A program made the translations under genes and the position numbers. Below, in pieces: positions 29,000-37,092 of a DNA stretch of 39,050 nt; position 1 is the stretch's first letter, and every line of letters begins with the position of its first letter. The notes beneath the pieces are model-generated. The model was not told the DNA's origin. It saw nothing but the letters and a program-made list of their open reading frames with translations, and ran no database searches. Origin of the DNA: JBOGFI01 sp050743365 (GTDB lineage: Bacteria > Actinomycetota > Acidimicrobiia > IMCC26256 > JACDBD01); contig JBOGFI010000049.1 of the NCBI GenBank assembly GCA_050743365.1, positions 1-39,050 on the forward strand, given 5' to 3'.

Positions 29000-31687
29000 G
29001 TGTTCGTCGACGGCTTCATCCACTCGCTGCCCGACGTCGACCCCGAGGAGACGCGGGAGTGGGTCGACTCGCTCGACTCCGTCATCGACGGGCGAGGAAA
29101 GGTGCGGGCGCGCTACCTGCTCGCCCGCCTCATGCAGCGGGCCCGGGAGCAGGGCGTGGGCGTGCCCTCGATGGTGGGCACCCCCTACATCAACACGATC
29201 CCGCCCGAGCAGGAGCCGTGGTTCCCCGGCGACGAGTACCTCGAGCGCCGCATCCGGGCCTTCATCCGCTGGAACGCGGTGGTGATGGTCGCCCGGGCGA
29301 ACCGCCGCTTCGACGGGCTGGGCGGTCACCTGTCCACCTATGCGTCGGCGGCGGCGCTCTACGAGGTGGGCTTCAACCACTTCTTCCGAGGTAAGGACGA
29401 CGGCGGCTACGGCGACCAGGTGTTCGTGCAGGGCCACGCCACCCCGGGGATCTACGCCCGCGCGTTCCTCGAGGGTCGCCTCACCGAGGACGACCTCGAC
29501 CGGTTCCGTCGTGAGGTGGAGGGCGGGCTGCCGAGCTACCCGCACCCGCGGCGGCTGCCCGACTTCTGGGAGTTCCCCACCGTCTCGATGGGCCTGAGCC
29601 CGCTCAACGCGGTCGCGCAGGCCCGCTTCAACCGGTACCTCCTGCACCACGAGCTCGCCGACACCTCACGGGCGAAGGTTTGGTCCTTCGTCGGCGACGG
29701 CGAGATGGACGAGCCCGAGTCGATGGCGGGCCTGTCGATCGCGGCCCGGGAGCAGCTCGACAACCTCATCTTCGTCGTCAACTGCAACCTCCAGCGCCTC
29801 GACGGGCCCGTCCGCGGCAACCACAAGGTGATCCAGGAGTTCGAGTCGACGTTCCGCGGCGCAGGCTGGAACGTCATCAAGGTGATCTGGGGTCGCGAGT
29901 GGGACGAGCTCCTCCTGCGCGACGTCGACGGCGTGCTGCTCAACAAGATGAACACCACCGTTGACGGCGAGTTCCAGAAGTACTCGGTCGAGACGGGCGA
30001 CTACATCCGCGAGCACTTCTTCGGTCCCGACCCGCGGCTACGCCGGATGGTCGAGCACCTCTCCGACGACGACCTCCGCAAGCTCAACCGGGGCGGGCAC
30101 GACTACCGCAAGCTCTACTCCGCGTACAAGACGGCGGTGGAGCACGAGGGCAGCCCCACCGTGATCCTGGCCAAGACGATCAAGGGTTGGACGCTCGGCG
30201 CCGACTTCGAGGCCCGCAACGCCACCCACCAGATCAAGAAGATGACCGAGGAGGAGCTCAAGACCTTCCGCGACCGGCTCTACCTCGACATCCCCGACGA
30301 GCAGCTCGAGGGCGACGCGGTGCCCCCCTACTACCACCCTGGCGCCGACTCGCCCGAGTACGAGTACATGGTGGCGAGGCGGCGCGCGCTCGACGGGTCC
30401 CTCCCGAAGCGGGTGGTGCGCGCCAGGCCGCTGGCGACGCCGTCGCAGGACGCGTTCGCCGACCTGCTCGCCGGCACCGGGGAGAAGGTGCAGGCATCGA
30501 CGACCACCGCCTTCGCCCGTCTGGTCCGCAAGCTGCTCGCCGATCCCGAGCTCGGGCCGCGGGTCGTGCCGATCATCCCCGACGAGGCCCGAACCTTCGG
30601 GCTCGATGCCCTGTTCCGCGACGTGAAGATCTACTCGCCCACCGGCCAGACCTACGAGCCTGTCGACGCCGGGCTGCTACTGAGCTACCGCGAGGCGCCC
30701 GAGGGGCGCATCCTCGAGGAGGGGATCACCGAGGCGGGTTCGATGGCTTCTTGCACCGCCGCCGCCACGTCGTACGCGACGTGGGGCCAGCCGATGATCC
30801 CGTTCTTCATCTTCTACTCGATGTTCGGGTTCCAGCGCGTCGGCGACCTCATCTGGAGCTTCGGCGACCAGCGCGGCCGCGGTTTCCTGCTGGGCGCCAC
30901 CGCCGGACGGACCACCCTCACCGGCGAGGGCCTCCAGCACTGCGACGGGCACAGTCACGTGCTCGCGTCGACCGTGCCCAACTGCCGGGCCTACGACCCG
31001 GCATTTGCGTACGAGATGGCGGTGCTCGTGCGCCACGGCATCGAGCAGATGTACGGGCCGGAGCCGCAGGACTGCTTCTACTACCTGACCCTCTACAACG
31101 AGAACTACGCGATGCCCCCCATGCGCGCGGGCGTCGAGGACGGCATCGTCGCCGGCCTCTACCCCTTCCACGCCGCGCCGGCGGAGCGGACCCACCGCGC
31201 CCAGATCCTGGGGAGCGGCACCGGGATGCTCGCCGCGCTCCAGGCCCAGCGCCTGCTCTTCAACGAGCACGACGTCGCCGCCGACGTGTGGAGCGCGACG
31301 AGCTACAAGCTGCTGCGCGAGAACGCGCTCTCGACCGAGCGCTGGAACCGGCTCCACCCCACCGCGCAGCCGCACGTCCCGTACGTGACCGAGCAGCTCG
31401 CGCCAGCCGAGGGTCCGATCGTCGCGGTCACCGACTTCATGAAAGCGGTGCCCGACCAGATTGCCCGGTTCGTTCCCAGGGCCTTCGTGTCGCTCGGCAC
31501 CGATGGCTACGGCTACTCCGACACGCGCGAGTCGCTGCGCCGCCACTTCGAGGTCGACGCCGCCCACATCGTCGTCGCGACCCTCGACGCCCTCGCCATG
31601 CAGGGCGACGTGAAGGGCGAGACCGTCGCCGACGCCATCAGGCGCTACGAGATCGACGCCGACGCCCTCGACCCCCGGCTCGCCTGA
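29000..31687 (+). CDS. aceE: Pyruvate dehydrogenase E1, homodimeric (AceE)
   Basis: An 895-aa thiamine-diphosphate enzyme decarboxylating pyruvate and passing the acetyl group to E2 lipoate. It opens FVDGFIHSLPDVDPEETREWVDSLD like actinobacterial AceE. The ThDP motif is VGDGEMDEPESMAGLSIAAREQLDNLIFVVNCNLQRLDG (GDG near residue 232). The transketolase-like pyrimidine domain has EGITEAGSMAS and FGFQRVGDLIW, and the C-terminal domain has SLGTDGYGYSDTRESLRRHFEVD. GTG 29000 has GGAGGT at an ideal distance; the GTG two codons earlier is too close to it. E2/E3 genes are not nearby, as often in actinobacteria, where AceE works with a hybrid complex. Confidence 0.96.
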   Translation: MFVDGFIHSLPDVDPEETREWVDSLDSVIDGRGKVRARYLLARLMQRAREQGVGVPSMVGTPYINTIPPEQEPWFPGDEYLERRIRAFIRWNAVVMVARANRRFDGLGGHLSTYASAAALYEVGFNHFFRGKDDGGYGDQVFVQGHATPGIYARAFLEGRLTEDDLDRFRREVEGGLPSYPHPRRLPDFWEFPTVSMGLSPLNAVAQARFNRYLLHHELADTSRAKVWSFVGDGEMDEPESMAGLSIAAREQLDNLIFVVNCNLQRLDGPVRGNHKVIQEFESTFRGAGWNVIKVIWGREWDELLLRDVDGVLLNKMNTTVDGEFQKYSVETGDYIREHFFGPDPRLRRMVEHLSDDDLRKLNRGGHDYRKLYSAYKTAVEHEGSPTVILAKTIKGWTLGADFEARNATHQIKKMTEEELKTFRDRLYLDIPDEQLEGDAVPPYYHPGADSPEYEYMVARRRALDGSLPKRVVRARPLATPSQDAFADLLAGTGEKVQASTTTAFARLVRKLLADPELGPRVVPIIPDEARTFGLDALFRDVKIYSPTGQTYEPVDAGLLLSYREAPEGRILEEGITEAGSMASCTAAATSYATWGQPMIPFFIFYSMFGFQRVGDLIWSFGDQRGRGFLLGATAGRTTLTGEGLQHCDGHSHVLASTVPNCRAYDPAFAYEMAVLVRHGIEQMYGPEPQDCFYYLTLYNENYAMPPMRAGVEDGIVAGLYPFHAAPAERTHRAQILGSGTGMLAALQAQRLLFNEHDVAADVWSATSYKLLRENALSTERWNRLHPTAQPHVPYVTEQLAPAEGPIVAVTDFMKAVPDQIARFVPRAFVSLGTDGYGYSDTRESLRRHFEVDAAHIVVATLDALAMQGDVKGETVADAIRRYEIDADALDPRLA

Positions 31688-31690
31688 GGG

Positions 31691-31927
31691 TCAGCTCGCG
31701 CGCCGGCCGCCGGAGTCTCGCCGCTCGTCGATCTTCAGCGGGTCGTCGTCGTCCCAGTCGTCGTCGAGGTCGTCCTCGTCGTCCCATTCGTCGTCGGAGT
31801 CGGAGGGCGCGCCGTCCTCGTCGACGTCGGCGAGGGTGCCGGTGCCCTCGGAGAAGAGGCCGTCGTCGAAGCCCTGCTTGAGCTCCCTGGCCTCGCGGAA
31901 TCGCCGAGCTCGTCCTTTTCTGGGCAC
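31691..31927 (-). CDS. Small protein with basic head and acidic Asp-rich tail
   Basis: A 78-aa protein: Arg/Lys-rich N-terminus (PRKGRARRFREARELKQGFDDGLF), then an Asp/Glu tract around DDEWDDEDDLDDDWDDDD, ending with PLKIDERRDSGGRRAS. The GTG start was chosen because AGGTAGGTGA lies 5-10 bp upstream; an ATG 13 codons earlier is the alternative. Charge segregation suggests an intrinsically disordered protein that binds nucleic acid or a basic partner; no family recognised. It is convergent with aceE, only 3 bp between stops. Repetitive codons (GAC/GAG) make an artefact possible, but the ribosome site and head argue for a gene. Confidence 0.6.
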   Translation of the reverse strand: MPRKGRARRFREARELKQGFDDGLFSEGTGTLADVDEDGAPSDSDDEWDDEDDLDDDWDDDDPLKIDERRDSGGRRAS

Positions 31928-32044
31928 GTCGTCACCTACCTGGGCCGGGCTCGAATCTGCCCCCATGATGCCGCAGGCTGAGCCTCGCGTGTGCGCAATG
32001 ACCCGATCGGGGCCAGGGACCGTCGTTCTCCGGCTCCGGAACGG

Positions 32045-32701
32045 TCAGAAGGCCCGGTTCCCGTACCGGTCGAGGTGGGTCACCTCCTCGACCGGGCGGC
32101 GGGTGGTGGGGCCGTAGCCCCCCTGCGGCCAACCCAGGGGAACCACCGCGAGCGGGGTGACGCTTCGGGGCAGGCCCAGGGTCCGGCGGGCCAGGAGCGT
32201 CGACCACACCGGGAGGGTGGTGAGGGCCGCCCCCAGCCCCAGGGCCCGGGCGGCGAGAAGCAGGTTCTGCACCGCGGGGAAGATGGAGCCGTAGTAGCTG
32301 GCGGCGGCGACCGGCGGGAAGTGGGGCCGCAGGCCCCGCAGGCATGCCACCACCACGACCGGCACCTCCTCGAAGTGGTCGGCCTGCCACTGCACGGCGT
32401 CGAGGACCTTTCGCATCCTCTCGTCGCCACGGGCCCGGGCGGCGTAGCCCCGCTTGAACACCGACCACGACTGCCGGTTGAGCCGCGCCAGCTGGTGCTT
32501 GACCTCGGGGTCGCGGACGACCACGAACTCCCAGCCCTGCTGGTTGCCGCCGGTGGGCGCGCGCACTGCCAGCTCGAGACAACGCCGCACGGTCTCGTCG
32601 TCGACCGGATCGGGACGGAGGCGCCGAACGGCCCGCTGCGTCTCCATCGCCTCCTCGAGCGGCATCGAGAGGCCGGCCTTCACGTCGGTGAAGCTGGGCA
32701 T
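32045..32701 (-). CDS. Nitroreductase-family flavoprotein
   Basis: A 218-aa FMN-dependent oxidoreductase: AMETQRAVRRLRPDPVDDETVRRCLELAVRAPTGGNQQGWEFVVVRDP carries the flavin-binding Arg-rich and SxxNxQ-like segments (here TGGNQQGW). The second flavin site is FPAVQNLLLAARALGLGAALTTL, followed by VVPLGWPQGGYGPTTRRPVEEVTHLDRYGN. The enzyme would use NAD(P)H to reduce nitro or quinone-like substrates, or deiodinate/dehalogenate; the substrate is unknown. The ATG was chosen by length and AGGCAGG upstream. It reads towards the acidic-tail gene. Confidence 0.92.
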   Translation of the reverse strand: MPSFTDVKAGLSMPLEEAMETQRAVRRLRPDPVDDETVRRCLELAVRAPTGGNQQGWEFVVVRDPEVKHQLARLNRQSWSVFKRGYAARARGDERMRKVLDAVQWQADHFEEVPVVVVACLRGLRPHFPPVAAASYYGSIFPAVQNLLLAARALGLGAALTTLPVWSTLLARRTLGLPRSVTPLAVVPLGWPQGGYGPTTRRPVEEVTHLDRYGNRAF

Positions 32702-32787
32702 CGGCCTGCCTTTCGTCACGGCTTGCAGTCGGAACGGGAGGCTACCGGCTCTTCCGAACCGCGGTGCGGGTATCCTCATCCGTCCCC

Positions 32788-32859
32788 GGGCGCTTAGCTC
32801 AGCGGGAGAGCGCTGCCTTCACACGGCAGAGGACGCTGGTTCGAAACCAGCAGCGCCCA
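32788..32859 (+). tRNA. tRNA-Val (anticodon CAC)
   Basis: A 72-nt cloverleaf: acceptor GGGCGCT / AGCGCCC, D-stem GCTC / GAGC, anticodon stem CTGCC / GGCAG with loop TTCACAC (anticodon CAC), and T-stem GCTGG / CCAGC with loop TTCGAAA. Discriminator base is A; CCA is not encoded. It reads GUG. The truncated MFS gene starts 45-60 bp after its 3' end. Confidence 0.95.
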
Positions 32860-32921
32860 CGAGCAAGGCGCGCGGCGGCGGCGGCGGTGACCTCTTCCCT
32901 GCATCACGCTGAGGTCACAAC

Positions 32922-33250
32922 GTGATTCTTCGCACAAGGACAGAGTCGCAGGTCAAAGCGCTCGTCGCCGGAGGAGCGCTCGGCGCGTACGGCGTAGGCA
33001 CCTCGACCGGCATGGTTGCGTTCCAGTCGACTGTGCAGACCGAGGTCGCAAGCGACCGACGGGGGCGCACCTTCGCACTCTTCGACGTCTTGTGGAACAG
33101 CGCTCGTCTCGCGTCGCTGGGGCTCGGCGGCGTGCTGGCGGACGCCGCTGGTGTTCGTGCCGTCTACGTCGTCGGTGGGGTGCTGCTGCTCGTGGCCACC
33201 GGGGTCGGTTCACGGGCTGTTCGAACGCGCCTCCTGGAGCGTCCCGGTAA
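32922..33250 (+). pseudogene. MFS transporter C-terminal fragment behind tRNA-Val
   Basis: About 100 codons (VKALVAGGALGAYGVGTSTGMVAFQSTVQTEVASDRRGRTFALFDVLWNSARLASLGLGGVLADAAGVRAVYVVGG region) read like the last two to three helices of a 400-aa major facilitator. An in-frame TGA lies just upstream, so nothing before it belongs to the gene. No stop occurs at the expected end: the frame runs on into sequence antisense to the CDF gene. I judge it a relic left by an insertion or deletion at the tRNA gene. The stretch from the tRNA to 33278 contains nothing else I can support. Confidence 0.65.
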
Positions 33251-33277
33251 CGCGCTACTGAGTCCGCGGGTCGCGGG

Positions 33278-33889
33278 TCAGCCGCATTCGTCGCCACGCC
33301 ACGCTTCAAGCCCTTCTCGAGCGGCGAGGAAGGCGATGCCAAGGCCAGCGACGGGGTCAGCCCAAGCCCAGCCAATCGTCGCGTTCAGCACCAGTCCCAG
33401 GAGCAGGATCGCCGACAGTCACGAGCACAGGAACGTCTCGGCGGAGTCAGCTACCAGCGTCGTGCTCCCGAGCTCCCGTCCAGTCCGTCGCTTTGCAAGT
33501 GCGAGCGTGGGCATAACCACCAGCGACAGGCAAGCCAGCACGATCCCCGTCACCGACGTGTCCGGCTCCGCGTCGGCTATCAGGTCTCTCACGGCCTCGA
33601 CAGTCACGTAGGCGGCCAGGACGAAGAACGTGATCGCTATCAACCGCAGCGCCCGTCGTTCACGCTGCTCGTCGACGCCGCCCTGCTCGTCGGAGTGGAA
33701 CTGCCACACGACGACTGTGGCCGCAAAGACCTCGATCGAGGAGTCGAACCCGAACCCGACGAGCGCGATCGAACCAGCCGCAACACCCGCCGCCACGGCG
33801 ACGATCGCCTCGGTGACGTTCCACGCGATGGTCAGGTACTCCAGGCGAAGTCCTCGCCTCCGAAGCCGGGCGCTAGTGACCTGACTCAT
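33278..33889 (-). pseudogene. CDF cation transporter interrupted by in-frame TGA
   Basis: Frame from ATG 33889: RLRRRGLRLEYLTIAWNVTEAIVAVAAGVAAGSIALVGFGFDSSIEVFAATVVVWQF, then LVADSAETFLCS, TGA (33419-33421), and in the same frame LSAILLLGLVLNATIGWAWADPVAGLGIAFLAAREGLEAW up to TGA 33278. The GFDSxxE and ADSxET pairs are the metal-site helices of small actinobacterial CDF-type transporters (about 200 aa). Homologues have a sense residue at the stop, plausibly Trp (TGG to TGA) in C-x-W-L-S-A. It is a nonsense mutation, sequencing error, or possible read-through; without it the protein has 203 residues. It is the last gene of the leftward operon. Confidence 0.75.
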
Positions 33890-33893
33890 GCTC

Positions 33894-34694
33894 TCAGCCT
33901 GCCGGGGCCGCGAGCGCGTTCGCAATCGCCGTCGCCACGACGCCGGCGCGGCGCAAGGCGAGATGGTGGTCCCCGTCGACGATCTGGAGTTCGATGCCGT
34001 CTCGTGCGACGCGTACAGCTTCCACCAGGGAACGGGCGTATCCCAGCGGGGCTTCGCGGTCGTCGGCGCCGTGCAGCAACGTGACGGGTGTTCGGGTGGC
34101 GACCAGGTCGGGCAGGGTTCGGTGTTCGACGACGACGTGTTCGAGGGTGCCGTGGAACGACGGCCAGGTGTGGCGAGCGCCGTCGGAGGCGATGGCTCGG
34201 GGGAGGTCACGGACAACCAGCGGGGCAATCGCGATCGCCAGCGGCCGAAATCGGCACATCGCTTCGCAGAGAAGCCGCGCGAGCGGGCTGCCGCGAACGG
34301 TGAGGCGGGCGAGCAGGCCGAGCCGGCCGACCTCCTGCCGAGCGGTCACGACGTCGGGGAATGCTGGGATGCCGAGGAGGATGAGGCCCGTCACGCGCAA
34401 CCATCCGCTGGCGGCGAGGGCGGCGGCGAGGATCGCGCCCGCCGAGTGCCCCACGACGAGGCATTCGTCCGGAACGACGGGCGTGATCGCCTCGAGGTGG
34501 GTGTTCACGTCGTAGCTGGCGTCGCTCGGGTGGGGGGAACGGCCGAAGCCCAGGAGATCGGGGGCGACCCCGCGATAACCCCCGTCTGCCGTAGCCAGGT
34601 TCTCCCAGTAGCGCGACGACGCGCCGAGGCCATGGAGGAACACGACCGGCCTCCCGTCGCCCCAGCGGCGGACGAAGAGACCCGGGGCCGGCAT
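33894..34694 (-). CDS. Alpha/beta-hydrolase
   Basis: A 266-aa hydrolase. Oxyanion-hole segment VVFLHGLGASSRYW; nucleophile elbow VVGHSAGA (G-x-S-x-G); the acid Asp in LLHGADDREAPLGYAR; the His in VDGDHHLALRR. Ends about 30 residues after the His, as usual. It starts at ATG 34694 (MPAPGLFVRRWGDGRP). No signal peptide. It could be an esterase, lactonase or haloperoxidase-type enzyme. It lies 7 bp after the thioredoxin-like lipoprotein gene and 4 bp before the CDF gene, so it belongs to the same operon. Confidence 0.92.
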   Translation of the reverse strand: MPAPGLFVRRWGDGRPVVFLHGLGASSRYWENLATADGGYRGVAPDLLGFGRSPHPSDASYDVNTHLEAITPVVPDECLVVGHSAGAILAAALAASGWLRVTGLILLGIPAFPDVVTARQEVGRLGLLARLTVRGSPLARLLCEAMCRFRPLAIAIAPLVVRDLPRAIASDGARHTWPSFHGTLEHVVVEHRTLPDLVATRTPVTLLHGADDREAPLGYARSLVEAVRVARDGIELQIVDGDHHLALRRAGVVATAIANALAAPAG

Positions 34695-34701
34695 TCCTGG
34701 G

Positions 34702-35682
34702 CTACTGGCCGGCGAGCCGCTGGGCGGCGGCGCGCAGCTCGTCCTCGGACGCGACGTTGTCGAATCGCTCGGCGATCGTGCCGTCGGCGCCGACGACGAA
34801 GACCCAGGGCTCGCGCAGGTCGCGGTCGCGGCCGCCGCGCGGCGTGATCCATTCGGCGGCACCGTCGTTCACGACCTGGTTCTCGAAGTCGTTCCAGACT
34901 TCGAGGTGCACGAACGCGATTCGGTCGCCATACTCCGTCGCCAGCTGCTGAACGGCGTCGGTAATGGGTCCGCAGAAGCGGCTGACGCAATAGACGGGCG
35001 TCGCGACGACGACGATGACGGGCTGGCCGGCGGTGAGTGCATCGGCGACGGTGGTCGTGTGCAATTCGGGATCGGGAACGATCCCGTCGTCCGCAGCGCG
35101 CGAGTCGATTGCCTGGGGCTTGACGCCGGGCGCGCCTGGTAGCGGATTCGCAGTCCGGGGCGCGGGTTCGCCCTCCGCCACGACGTATGGCTCGGGGTTG
35201 ACCTCGAAGGCTGCCGTCGCCTCGAACGGGTCGCCGTCCACTTTCCCCGTCACGATGACCGACCAGAGACCGGCCTTGTCGAAGCGGACGTCGTCGGCGG
35301 CGTAGACGCCTCTGCTCTCGGCGGCCGACACGACCGTCGGGCCCTCCTCGCCGCGTCTGCTGCTCGTTCCGGGGAGCGCTCGGTACGTCGCCGTCACCGG
35401 GGCTCCGACGCGCCTGCTCGGCTCGGGCGACTCGCTCGTACCCAGGTAGGCGAAACGGAACTCCACCGTGCCGTAGGCGAGCTGGCCTTCCTGCTCGGCG
35501 AGCAGGCCGACGATGACGCGCTGGTCATGCTGGGCGGCGCGGTCGTAGCTGGCGAACTGAGCCACGACCTCGCCCGAGCCGTCGGGTCCGCCGCGCCCAT
35601 CATCGCCGCTCCCCGCGCACCCCGCTGCCACGAGGGCGAAGGCGAGTGTGGCAGCGCCCGCGCGGTACGAGGAGCCGTTCAC
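34702..35682 (-). CDS. Thioredoxin-fold lipoprotein
   Basis: A 326-aa protein. GTG 35682 forms GTGA with the upstream stop and yields a clean lipoprotein signal (VNGSSYRAGAATLAFALVAAGC, lipobox at Cys22). A beta-rich domain (about 40-150; LAYGTVEFRFAYLG, DVRFDKAGLWSVIVTGKVDGDPFEATAAFEV) looks like an FixH/YtkA-like or Ig-type module. The C-terminal thioredoxin fold (about 190-326) has ADALTAGQPVIVVVATPVYCVSRFCGPITDAVQQLATEYGDRIAFVHLEVW. The C-x4-C arrangement (YCVSRFC) recalls SCO1/redoxin proteins that handle copper or reduce thiols outside the membrane. It is next to other membrane redox genes. Confidence 0.88.
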   Translation of the reverse strand: MNGSSYRAGAATLAFALVAAGCAGSGDDGRGGPDGSGEVVAQFASYDRAAQHDQRVIVGLLAEQEGQLAYGTVEFRFAYLGTSESPEPSRRVGAPVTATYRALPGTSSRRGEEGPTVVSAAESRGVYAADDVRFDKAGLWSVIVTGKVDGDPFEATAAFEVNPEPYVVAEGEPAPRTANPLPGAPGVKPQAIDSRAADDGIVPDPELHTTTVADALTAGQPVIVVVATPVYCVSRFCGPITDAVQQLATEYGDRIAFVHLEVWNDFENQVVNDGAAEWITPRGGRDRDLREPWVFVVGADGTIAERFDNVASEDELRAAAQRLAGQ

Positions 35683-36119
35683 CGGCCGCCGCTGGACGAT
35701 GGGCACGATGCCGGCTTGGGATCACCTACCGCCACGATGGCGGCTCGTGCGGCGACGACGAGCGTCGAGAGGTCGTCGGTGAGTGTGGGCGCCATCGTGG
35801 CGAGTCCCTGCTCGACAGCCTGCTTGGCCTCGAGCAGGCGTGCCGCGGCGGTTCGATCGGACTGCCCGGCCTCCTCGGCCAGCTCGTGAAGATCCTGGTG
35901 CGCATCGTCCAGGAATCGCGTGCGTGCGGCGTCGGTGTCGCCGGCGCTGGCCTTCGCCTCGACTTCGCAGAGCGCGTCGCACATGGGCGTGTAGGGGTCT
36001 GCAGACCGTGCTCGATCATCGCCTCCGTCGTTGGAGCCGCAGGCAGTGGCGAGCAGCGCGCCCGCGAGCACCGCGAGCCACACTTTGCGGGGCAGGGCCG
36101 CGGAGCAGGGCGCGTGCAT
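35679..36119 (-). CDS. Small lipoprotein of unknown function
   Basis: A 146-aa exported protein. ATG 36119 overlaps the upstream stop (TGATG); it gives a signal MHAPCSAALPRKVWLAVLAGALLATAC with lipobox at LLATAC. The mature part is mostly helical (YTPMCDALCEVEAKASAGDTDAARTRFLDDAHQDLHELAEEA, about 45-90) with the cysteine pair CDALC and a later lone Cys near the end (PASCPSS). No family recognised; the cysteine pair suggests a redox or metal link like its neighbours. The 3' end overlaps the next gene's start by 4 bp, so expression is coupled. Confidence 0.8.
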   Translation of the reverse strand: MHAPCSAALPRKVWLAVLAGALLATACGSNDGGDDRARSADPYTPMCDALCEVEAKASAGDTDAARTRFLDDAHQDLHELAEEAGQSDRTAAARLLEAKQAVEQGLATMAPTLTDDLSTLVVAARAAIVAVGDPKPASCPSSSGGR

Positions 36120-36556
36120 CAGGCACTGCTCGTTGGTCGCAGTCGGTCGACGACCACGAGGTACAGACCGAGGCAGGCGAGGAAGACGACGTACCAGGTG
36201 AGGTTCCGGCCCGGGACGAAGTGGCTGGCGAGATGGCCGAGGAACACGTTCATCCACCGGTGGTGCGCGGTGCCTGCTCGGAAGAGGAAGTCGGGGAACA
36301 TCGCGAACACGTGCCCCACGAGCACCCACACGAGCGGCAGCGGGACGGGGCGAAGGACTCGGAGAGCGACCACCGTCATGACCAGCAGCGCGGCCGATGC
36401 CCCGATGAAAAAGTGGGTGAACCAGTGGAACCGGGCGTCGTGGCCCCGGTAGGAGAGGTAGAGCCCGATCTCCACGACCACGGCGGCCACGCACCACAGG
36501 CAGACGCGGAGCGTGTGCGCTTCCCGTAGCCCCGAACGCAGTCGCGGCGCGGTCAA
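36119..36556 (-). CDS. Four-helix membrane protein, His-rich
   Basis: A 145-aa membrane protein with about four segments. A TTG start at 36556 forms a 4-bp overlap with the upstream stop. Between segments 2 and 4 lie GHVFAMFPDFLFRAGTAHHRWMNVFLGHLASH, with His, Pro-Asp and His-His residues arranged somewhat like membrane-bound metal-dependent hydrolases (YdjM/DUF457 type), although a D-x-D pattern is missing. Early residues (HDARFHWFTHFFIG) add more His. Function unknown; context suggests metal or redox chemistry at the membrane. Confidence 0.8.
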   Translation of the reverse strand: MTAPRLRSGLREAHTLRVCLWCVAAVVVEIGLYLSYRGHDARFHWFTHFFIGASAALLVMTVVALRVLRPVPLPLVWVLVGHVFAMFPDFLFRAGTAHHRWMNVFLGHLASHFVPGRNLTWYVVFLACLGLYLVVVDRLRPTSSA

Positions 36557-37092
36557 GGCGTCGCGTCCAGGATCGTCGACACCTCGAACAGCTCGCTGGC
36601 GTCATGCGGGTCAAGGGTGCGATAGCGGATCCTGCCTTCGGAGTCCACGACCGCGTACCCGACGGAGGGCCCGCCATCGCGGGGCTCGTGGAGCCCAAAC
36701 TCGTGGGCGAGCCGTCCTCGGGGGTCGGAGACGAGCATCACGTCGGCTTCGCACTTTGGCGCGCGGCCGGCGACGACGATGGCGACGTCGGCGCGGTCGA
36801 GCAGGTCATTGCCGGCGAGCGCGTCGCAGAGCCGTTCCACGCGACCAGAACGGTCGAAGAACACGAGCGTGCGTCGGCCCGGTGCCGGGATGTCCCCGGT
36901 CACTTGCAGTGCGCGCTCGGGGAGCTCGCCGAGGTCGAGGAACCCGGGGCGCTGGTAGGCGGGATCGTGGTCGTCGAGCCCGCTCTCGGTGGTTTGCGCC
37001 ACGGCGAGGAGCGCGCCCAAGCCGACGGCCGCTACGACCCAGACAGTGATCAGACTGGCGCTCGTCGGCCATGCAGGCGCTGCCGCCGTCAC
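36553..37092 (-). CDS. Membrane-anchored thioredoxin/peroxiredoxin-like protein
   Basis: A 179-aa protein. GTG 37092 forms GTGA with the upstream stop and starts the N-terminal membrane anchor (ASLITVWVVAAVGLGALLAVAQTT). The soluble part (about 35-179) has a thioredoxin-like layout: RRTLVFFDRSGRVERLCDALAGNDLLDRADVAIVVAG, VMLVSDPRGRLAHEFGLHEP, VGYAVVDSEGRIRYRTLDP. The central part resembles AhpC/TSA proteins, but the classical CxxC is absent: only one Cys (RLCDAL) follows strand 1, displaced, and a second Cys is in KCEADV. It may be a non-classical redoxin or a degenerate partner. Confidence 0.82.
   Translation of the reverse strand: MTAAAPAWPTSASLITVWVVAAVGLGALLAVAQTTESGLDDHDPAYQRPGFLDLGELPERALQVTGDIPAPGRRTLVFFDRSGRVERLCDALAGNDLLDRADVAIVVAGRAPKCEADVMLVSDPRGRLAHEFGLHEPRDGGPSVGYAVVDSEGRIRYRTLDPHDASELFEVSTILDATP

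Noticed and set aside
33419..33421. Selenocysteine codon in the CDF gene
   Set aside because: No SECIS-like hairpin is evident after the TGA, and the site is a hydrophobic helix without redox partner; a Trp-to-stop change is simpler.
33251..33611. Extension of the MFS remnant frame to 33611
   Set aside because: Beyond about 33250 the frame is antisense to the CDF gene and becomes Ser/Arg/Pro-rich without membrane character.
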